Assembly: GCA_039811865.1 (NCBI GenBank)
Contig: JBDHZK010000095.1
Span: 1 to 10,596, forward strand
Source: JBDHZK01 sp039811865
Lineage (GTDB): Bacteria; Actinomycetota; Actinomycetes; Propionibacteriales; Propionibacteriaceae
Direction: 5' to 3'
Length of the DNA stretch: 10,596 nt
A program made the position numbers and the translations under genes. The notes beneath the pieces were generated by a model, which searched no databases, was not told the origin of the DNA, and saw only the letters and a list, made by a program, of their open reading frames with translations. Positions 6,326-10,596 of the stretch are shown here, piece by piece. How positions within the stretch are numbered: the first letter of the stretch is position 1; the number at the start of each line of letters is the position of its first letter.

Positions 6326-7774
6326 CTAACCGTTGCGGCGGAACAGCCAGATCAGCAGTCCGATCACGATCACCCCGATGACGATCGCGATGGTGATCTT
6401 GATCGCGCTGTACGGACGCCGGCCCTGCACCTCGCCGGTCACGCCGTTGATGAACACCTGGAACGGTTTGCCGCCGTAGGTGACGGTCAGCAACCACACC
6501 GGCAACAGCAACTGCGCGAAGTGCAAGTAGTTGTAGCGGGTGTCCCGGCTGTGGATCTGCTGCTGGTCACCGCCGATGTCGGCACGGATGGTCGACTCGA
6601 TCTCGGAGTTGATCTTCGGCTGGGCGAACGCCTCGAATGCTTGGTTGCCGTCGATGTCGTAGGTCCGGGCCAAATGTCCGGCCACGTACTCCTGGGAGTA
6701 CGGGACGGCCAGTTCGGTCGGCCACGGCTCGAGTGCGGCGACCTTCGGCGTGTCCAGGCCGTTGTTTGCCATCGCGGGAACATCGACGAAGACGTTCTGA
6801 ACCTGCCCCGAGGCCGGGTACCAGTTCGTGCGGGTCTCGGCGTGCCGGTTGTCGCCCTCGCCGACCATCACCGTGTAGTTCTCACCGCGCATGCCCGAGT
6901 AGGCCGTCCAAGTCTCGGCGTCGTAGGTGAAGTAGGTCAGGTAGATGCTGGTGAACGATCCGAGCTCCCGGTACTTCTTGAACTCCGTCGGCGCGAACCA
7001 TCGGCTGCTGATCCAGCCCTCAATCTGCTTGCGGGCGGTCTGGTCGTCCACGCGCAACGGCAGGACGCCGTCCACCGGCAGCCGGACGGGCGCGTTCTGT
7101 AGGTCGTCACGCTGAATGGGCGTGTTGCAGTAAGGACAGCGAACGGCGGTCATGGTTCCGGAGAACGTCGTGTGGCCGCCGCAGGACTGACAGACGATCT
7201 CTTTCTCGATGCTGCCCTGGGGCGCCTGCTCAAGTCTGGCGTACAGCGTGATCATCGTCTCGGCCAGGTCGCGCTTGCCCACCATCGACCCCGCGGGGGG
7301 TGGGGTAACCGGCTGGGTGTTACCGCAAGAGGGGCATTTCATCCCCTGCGTTTTCGCGTCGAAGACCAACTGGCCACCGCAAGCACGGCAGGGATAGGTG
7401 CGTGTCTGCTCCGTCACCTGGAGTGCGGCCGGGTCCTCCAAGCGGCCCGGATCCGGCAATGGCGATGGGTTCGGCATCGGGGACGGCGTGGGCATGGGCC
7501 CCGGGTCGGCGTACGCCTGGCCCTGGTAACCGCCCGGCCCGGCACCCCAGCCGTCCGGCCCCACCGGAGGCGGGTAGCCCGGTTGCGGGGGGTAACCAGG
7601 CTGGCCCTGTGGAGCCGGATACCCGGGGGTCGTCTGAGCGGGTGGGTACGACGGCGAGGGGTAGCCGGGCGCAGGGTAGCCCGGCGCCTGGCCCGGCAGG
7701 GGCGGGGGCGCCGCGGGCGGGAATTGCTGGCCTCCCCCCTGATCCGGCGGCCACCGATCGGGACGCTGGGTCAT
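6326..7774 (-). CDS. Membrane-anchored TFIIB-type zinc-ribbon protein (YdjG-like)
   Basis: 482 residues. N-terminal 1-110 is low-complexity Pro/Gly/Tyr/Gln with repeated PGYP. Two zinc ribbons follow: C129-x2-C132 with C147-x2-C150, and C195-x2-C198 with C213-x2-C216. A globular region (about 225-450) ends in LLPVWLLTVTYGGKPFQVF and NGVTGEVQG, a signature I associate with YdjG-type zinc-ribbon proteins. One membrane helix (about 457-477) precedes RRNG at the C-terminus, so most of the protein should face the cytoplasm (tail-anchor-like). Such proteins are sometimes labelled helicase or PriA-like because of the zinc ribbons; no helicase motif is present. It starts 6 nt after the SPFH stop with no clear Shine-Dalgarno, suggesting coupled translation. 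The nonapeptide AAPPPLPGQ (21-29) recurs in the SPFH protein. Likely a membrane-stress or membrane-organisation partner by analogy with B. subtilis YdjG-YdjI. Confidence 0.85.
   Translation of the reverse strand: MTQRPDRWPPDQGGGQQFPPAAPPPLPGQAPGYPAPGYPSPSYPPAQTTPGYPAPQGQPGYPPQPGYPPPVGPDGWGAGPGGYQGQAYADPGPMPTPSPMPNPSPLPDPGRLEDPAALQVTEQTRTYPCRACGGQLVFDAKTQGMKCPSCGNTQPVTPPPAGSMVGKRDLAETMITLYARLEQAPQGSIEKEIVCQSCGGHTTFSGTMTAVRCPYCNTPIQRDDLQNAPVRLPVDGVLPLRVDDQTARKQIEGWISSRWFAPTEFKKYRELGSFTSIYLTYFTYDAETWTAYSGMRGENYTVMVGEGDNRHAETRTNWYPASGQVQNVFVDVPAMANNGLDTPKVAALEPWPTELAVPYSQEYVAGHLARTYDIDGNQAFEAFAQPKINSEIESTIRADIGGDQQQIHSRDTRYNYLHFAQLLLPVWLLTVTYGGKPFQVFINGVTGEVQGRRPYSAIKITIAIVIGVIVIGLLIWLFRRNG
7565..7687 (-). 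repeat. PGYP-type repeats in the zinc-ribbon protein
   Basis: Residues about 30-70 contain PGYPAP, PGYPSP, PSYPPA, PGYPAP, PGYPPQ and PGYPPP, degenerate six-residue repeats encoded by GC-rich near-repeats. Such tails are usually disordered and can mediate protein contacts or length variation between strains. Confidence 0.8.
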
Positions 7775-7780
7775 AGCGGG

Positions 7781-8998
7781 TTACTGCGCGGAAGTGGGCG
7801 GCGCGGGCGTCCCCTGGAAACCGGGCGGGGGCACGGCGGGCTGTCCCTGTCCAGGAAGTGGCGGCGGAGCCGCGAAGAGCCCCGCCAGCGCCGGGACCTG
7901 GCCCGCCGGCGTCCAGGCGGCCATGCCCGGCGACCAGACCATCGTTTGCGGCGTGACCTGCCCTTGCTGGACACCACCCTGCAACTGTTGGACGTTGTAG
8001 GGCCCGGCTGCCTGCCCGTTCATCTCCACGTGGAAAGCCTGCGCCTGCGGCAGCGGCGGCGGCCCGCCGGCGGGCTGTCCGTAGCCCTGCTGCCCGTAGC
8101 CGGGCTGCTGGCCGTAGCCACCCATCTGCTGGCCCATTTGCTGCCCGAGGGCGAGGCCCATTCCGGCGCCCATCATCTGACCCATGGCCCCGCCACCGGG
8201 ATTGCCGGCCGCGACGACCATCGCGTCGGCCGCCTTGGCCTGCTGGTAGCGGTTCATGTCGCCGAGCTGGTTGACCCAGCCGCTCTCCTCGACGCCGCGG
8301 GCGACGCCGCGGGTCATGGCTGCGGTGATCTCCTCGGGCAGCGAGATGTTCATCGTCACCGAGTCGATCGCGAGGCCGTACTCGTCGTCGACGCGGGCTG
8401 CAACGAACTGACGCAGCTTGTCGGAGAGCTCGACCTGGCGTCCCTGCAGGTCGATCACGCCGAGCTTGGTCTCCAGCACCATGTCGGAGAACGCCAGCGT
8501 GATCACGCGGCGCAACAACTCCGAGATCTCCTCGACGTTTACCGAGGAGTCGGTGCCGATCACCTGACGCATGAAGATGCCGGCGTCGGCGACGCGGACG
8601 ACGCACAGGCCGTTGGCCCGGACCTGCACCATCTTGAAGTCCGGGTCACGCACGGTGACCGGGTTGGCCGTCCCCCACCGAAGGTCGGTGACCGGGCGGG
8701 TGTTGATGAAGTAGACCTCGCTGCGGAACGGGCTGTTGAAGCCGTACTTCCAGCCCTGCAACGTGGACAGGATCGGCAGGTTCTCGGTGCGCAGCTCATA
8801 GGCGCCGGGGTTGAACGTGTCGGCCATCTGGCCCAGGTGAACGAAGATCGCCTGCTGACCCTCGCGGACGATCAGCCGCGCGCCCTGCTTGATCTCGTTG
8901 TTGTAGCGAGGGAAGCGCCAGGCGAGCGTCGAATGCGAGTCATCGATCCATTCGATGATGTCGACCAGTTCGCCCTTGAGCTTGTCCATCAGTCCCAT
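7781..8998 (-). CDS. SPFH/band-7 protein with C-terminal GYF_2-like domain (YdjI-like)
   Basis: 405 residues. MGLMDKLKGELVDIIEWIDD and W-R-F-P-R (27-31) open a YdjI-type SPFH protein, followed by the SPFH/band-7 core (about 35-230) with EGQQAIFVHLG (46-56), PGAYELRTENLPIL (64-77), EVYFINTR (94-101) and a C-terminal helix. There is no N-terminal membrane helix, so membrane association would be peripheral. Residues 266-312 are Gly/Gln/Met/Tyr-rich. Residues 322-375 (FHVEMNGQAAGPYNVQQL to VWSPGMAAWTPAGQVPAL) fit the GYF_2 domain, and the Pro-rich tail contains AAPPPLPGQ and PPGF. Start: ATG at 8998 with GGGAG 5 nt upstream (9004-9008); the longer in-frame version would add residues unlike the family. 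It is the first gene of a two-gene unit with the zinc-ribbon gene. Homologues are often labelled virion core protein. Probably a scaffold at the membrane; the exact role is unknown. Confidence 0.9.
   Translation of the reverse strand: MGLMDKLKGELVDIIEWIDDSHSTLAWRFPRYNNEIKQGARLIVREGQQAIFVHLGQMADTFNPGAYELRTENLPILSTLQGWKYGFNSPFRSEVYFINTRPVTDLRWGTANPVTVRDPDFKMVQVRANGLCVVRVADAGIFMRQVIGTDSSVNVEEISELLRRVITLAFSDMVLETKLGVIDLQGRQVELSDKLRQFVAARVDDEYGLAIDSVTMNISLPEEITAAMTRGVARGVEESGWVNQLGDMNRYQQAKAADAMVVAAGNPGGGAMGQMMGAGMGLALGQQMGQQMGGYGQQPGYGQQGYGQPAGGPPPLPQAQAFHVEMNGQAAGPYNVQQLQGGVQQGQVTPQTMVWSPGMAAWTPAGQVPALAGLFAAPPPLPGQGQPAVPPPGFQGTPAPPTSAQ
8063..8146 (-). repeat. Gly/Gln/Tyr-rich repeats in the SPFH protein
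   Basis: Residues about 285-312 run GQQMGQQMGGYGQQ then PGYGQQGYGQP, short degenerate repeats linking the SPFH core to the GYF_2-like domain. The composition suggests a flexible or self-associating linker. Confidence 0.75.
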
Positions 8999-9107
8999 GT
9001 GAACTCCCGAGTGAGTCGATGTGCCGGACGCAGGCAGGTCCGCCCCTCGCGAACCTACTTCAGTAGGGGTATCGGCTTCGCCAGTTGGGGGCCTGCCGCC
9101 CACAAAC
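8999..9107 (-). promoter_or_regulatory. Gap upstream of the SPFH operon, possible promoter
   Basis: 109 bp separate pip from the SPFH gene. On the minus strand TAGGTT (complement of 9052-9057) fits a TANNNT -10 box and would give a leader of about 45 nt ending in GGGAG before the ATG; no good -35 is visible. CCTAC-TTCA-GTAGG (9054-9067, plus strand) is a 5-bp hairpin that overlaps this box and competes with an alternative CCCCT/AGGGG pairing on the minus strand, so it could be an operator or a weak pip terminator. Confidence 0.25.
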
Positions 9108-10088
9108 TTACTCGGACAGGGCGCAATACCGGTCTGTGGCGGCGACGAGTTCGGCCGCGATCGCCGGTTCGAACGCGGAGTGCCCCGCCGTCACCACGCG
9201 GTAGTCGGCCTCGGGCCAAGCGCGATGCAGATCCCAGGCGGTGGCGACCGGACAGGGCAGGTCGTAACGACCCTGGACGATCGTCGCCGGGATCTGCCGC
9301 AGCTTCTCGGCCTCGGCGATCAGTTGCCCCTCGCCGAACCAGCCGCCATTGACGAAGTAGTGGTTCTCGATCCGCGCGAACGCGGTCGCGTACTCGGGAC
9401 GTCCGTGGTCGGCTATGAAGGCAGCGTCGGGGACGAGCGTCACCGTGGCTGCCTCCCAGGTCGTCCAAGCCACGCCGGCTGGGATGTGCACCGCCGGATC
9501 GGGGTCGAACAACAGGTCGTGGTAGGCGGCGATCGCGTCGCCCGCGAAGGCTCGACCGCCAAGCGGCTCCAGATACCGCTCCCACAGCTCGGGATAGATC
9601 TCGCCCACCGGCCCGTTGTAGAACCAGTCCAGTTCCTTGCGGCGGAGCGTGAAGATGCCGCGCAACACGAGTTCGGTGACGCGCTCCGGATGGGTCTCGG
9701 CGTAGGCCAGCGACAGCGCGCTCCCCCACGACCCGCCGAAGACCAACCACTCGTCGATGCCGAGGCGCTCGCGAAGTCGCTCCAAGTCGGCCACCAGGTG
9801 CCAGGTGGTGTTCGCGGAGAGGTCCGCGTCCGGCTCGCTCGCATGCGGACGGCTGCGCCCGCAGTTGCGCTGGTCGAACACGACGATGCGGTAGCGCTCG
9901 GGGTCGAAGAAGCGGCGCGCGTCCGGGGTGGAACCCCCGCCCGGGCCGCCGTGGACGAAGACGGCCGGCTTGCCGGCCGGGTCGCCGCACTGCTCGAAAT
10001 AGATCTCGTTGCCGTCGCCGACGTCCAGCAGGCCATCGTCGTACGGCTCGATCGGCGGGTAAAGGACGTCCCGGGTCGCCTCAAGCAT
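9108..10088 (-). CDS. pip: Proline iminopeptidase (alpha/beta hydrolase)
   Basis: 326 residues, normal for prolyl aminopeptidases (peptidase family S33), which release N-terminal proline from peptides in the cytoplasm. Visible: oxyanion-hole motif HGGPGGG (46-52), FDQRNCGRSRPH (71-82), nucleophile elbow GGSWGS (118-123, Ser120), D276 in GRYD and H303 in AGHS completing the catalytic triad, and the cap-domain block VAWTTWEAATVTL (206-218), typical of the family (W-x-x-WE). No signal peptide. ATG at 10088 was chosen because MLEATRDVLYPPIEPYDDGLL matches the usual short N-terminus; longer in-frame starts would lie deep inside the DUF5709 gene. It overlaps that gene by 8 nt with no strong Shine-Dalgarno nearby, so translation is probably by reinitiation. 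Confidence 0.95.
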   Translation of the reverse strand: MLEATRDVLYPPIEPYDDGLLDVGDGNEIYFEQCGDPAGKPAVFVHGGPGGGSTPDARRFFDPERYRIVVFDQRNCGRSRPHASEPDADLSANTTWHLVADLERLRERLGIDEWLVFGGSWGSALSLAYAETHPERVTELVLRGIFTLRRKELDWFYNGPVGEIYPELWERYLEPLGGRAFAGDAIAAYHDLLFDPDPAVHIPAGVAWTTWEAATVTLVPDAAFIADHGRPEYATAFARIENHYFVNGGWFGEGQLIAEAEKLRQIPATIVQGRYDLPCPVATAWDLHRAWPEADYRVVTAGHSAFEPAIAAELVAATDRYCALSE

Positions 10089-10515
10089 CGTCGTCGTCGA
10101 CGTCCTCGGAGTCGTCGATGATGTGCATCGCAGCCTCCTCGGCGCAAGCCGCACCGCCGTCGATGCCGACGTCGTAGCCGTACGACTCGTGGTCTCGTCC
10201 CGGGTAGCCGCCGTTGACGTCGACCAGGCGTCCCGCCCGGCGTCCGCCGACCTGCCGCGACTCATGCTCGGGGTTCCACTCGCCGTCGTCGGCCTGACGC
10301 TCGGGCTCCTCCTCCTTGAGCCGCCTGGAAACGGAGCCGCGATGACGCATCTCGTCGGCGGTGTTGCCGTAGCCCTCCGCCGCCGACCAGTTCTCGGGCG
10401 TCACGTAGCCCTCGTCCAGGACGTCCTCGATCCCCCGGTCCACCAGGGTCTCGTCGGGTTGGAGCTGATCGAGTTGCTCCGATTCGTCAGGCACTGAGGC
10501 GTCGTACTCGCTCAT
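10081..10515 (-). CDS. DUF5709 family protein
   Basis: 144-residue very acidic, hydrophilic protein matching my recollection of the actinobacterial DUF5709 family: QLDQLQPDETLVDRGIEDVL followed by DEGYVTPENW (14-43), AAEGYGNTADEM (45-56), RRLKEEEP (64-71), GGRRAGRLVD (90-99) and the C-terminal YDVGIDGGAACAEEAAMHII (114-133), then an Asp-rich tail. No signal peptide or membrane helix. Function unknown. The ATG at 10515 has only a weak AAGAA upstream. The last codons contain the start codon of pip (8-nt overlap), so the two are co-transcribed, although I know of no functional link. Confidence 0.88.
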   Translation of the reverse strand: MSEYDASVPDESEQLDQLQPDETLVDRGIEDVLDEGYVTPENWSAAEGYGNTADEMRHRGSVSRRLKEEEPERQADDGEWNPEHESRQVGGRRAGRLVDVNGGYPGRDHESYGYDVGIDGGAACAEEAAMHIIDDSEDVDDDDA

Positions 10516-10596
10516 GTTCTTAGCCTGCCACGCCGCCCTGACAAGGGGGGATCGACCCGGCAGAAACTTGGATGTCCCTCGAGGGCGGCCCCCGAA
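10516..10596 (-). promoter_or_regulatory. Upstream region of DUF5709, possible -35 and a palindrome
   Basis: The minus strand has TTGTCA (complement of 10539-10544), 5 of 6 to the TTGACA -35 box. The only candidate -10, TAAGAA (complement of 10517-10522, 16-nt spacing), is poor and would put the transcription start at or inside the first codons, implying an almost leaderless mRNA. CCCTCGAGGG (10576-10585) is a perfect 10-bp palindrome further upstream, either an operator or part of a terminator of a gene beyond the window. Confidence 0.25.

Noticed and set aside
6051..6381. Plus-strand frame starting at an ATG after GGGGGG
   Set aside because: The G-run is tempting as a ribosome-binding site, but the frame would be the only plus-strand gene, runs into the 3' end of the zinc-ribbon gene and has a low-information composition.
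6326..7774. Helicase/PriA-like label for the zinc-ribbon protein
   Set aside because: Only the zinc ribbons suggest it. There are no Walker A/B or other helicase motifs, and the C-terminus is a membrane helix.
8999..9103. Longer SPFH start adding 35 residues
   Set aside because: The family starts with MGLMDKLKGE or similar, and GGGAG is 5 nt before that ATG. The extra residues look like translated leader.
7172..9352. 726-codon plus-strand open frame
   Set aside because: It runs antisense through the zinc-ribbon, SPFH and pip genes, which have clear family motifs. The translation has no recognisable domain.
10089..10265. Longer pip start inside the DUF5709 gene
   Set aside because: The extension is a shadow of the conserved DUF5709 C-terminus and makes pip longer than its family.

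Overview
This is GC-rich DNA in which every supportable gene lies on the minus strand, so the genes read from high to low coordinates. DUF5709, the proline-rich receptor-type Ser/Thr kinases, the phoH-ybeY pair and the strong G/C preference at third codon positions point to an actinomycete (Actinomycetota). A finer placement is not justified from the sequence alone. I see no rRNA, tRNA, CRISPR array, transposase, integrase or phage gene, so this looks like chromosomal backbone with some lineage-specific arrangement.

Layout in the direction of transcription. (1) 10515-9108: an acidic DUF5709 protein whose end overlaps the start of a proline iminopeptidase (pip) by 8 nt. (2) 8998-6326: a two-gene unit encoding an SPFH/band-7 protein with a C-terminal GYF_2-like domain, then a membrane-anchored protein with two TFIIB-type zinc ribbons. 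This pair resembles the YdjI/YdjG pair of Bacillus subtilis, but no PspA or YdjH partner is in the window. (3) 6325-5889: a 437-bp gap with several hairpins and no convincing gene. (4) 5888-3770: phoH-ybeY (4-nt overlap), then 2 nt later a YdeI/OmpD-associated family protein. (5) 3639-1: a 46-codon small ORF with a very good Shine-Dalgarno overlaps the start of a complete 825-residue transmembrane Ser/Thr kinase with a duplicated extracellular domain. A close tandem paralogue of that kinase follows and runs off the left edge.

How the parts may work together. phoH-ybeY is the usual RNA-metabolism/rRNA-maturation pair, here without the rsmE, corC/era and hrcA/dnaJ neighbours often found beside it. 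The SPFH and zinc-ribbon proteins are probably partners at the membrane: the genes are 6 nt apart, both proteins have Gly/Tyr/Pro/Gln-rich tails, and both carry the identical nonapeptide AAPPPLPGQ written with mostly different codons. The two kinases share an unusual activation segment (SVPW-C/S-APE instead of a Thr-containing GTxxYMAPE) and form a tandem receptor-kinase array. No single new system is proven. The best leads are the small ORF coupled to the kinase start, the SPFH/zinc-ribbon module with its shared motif, and the structured gap upstream of phoH.
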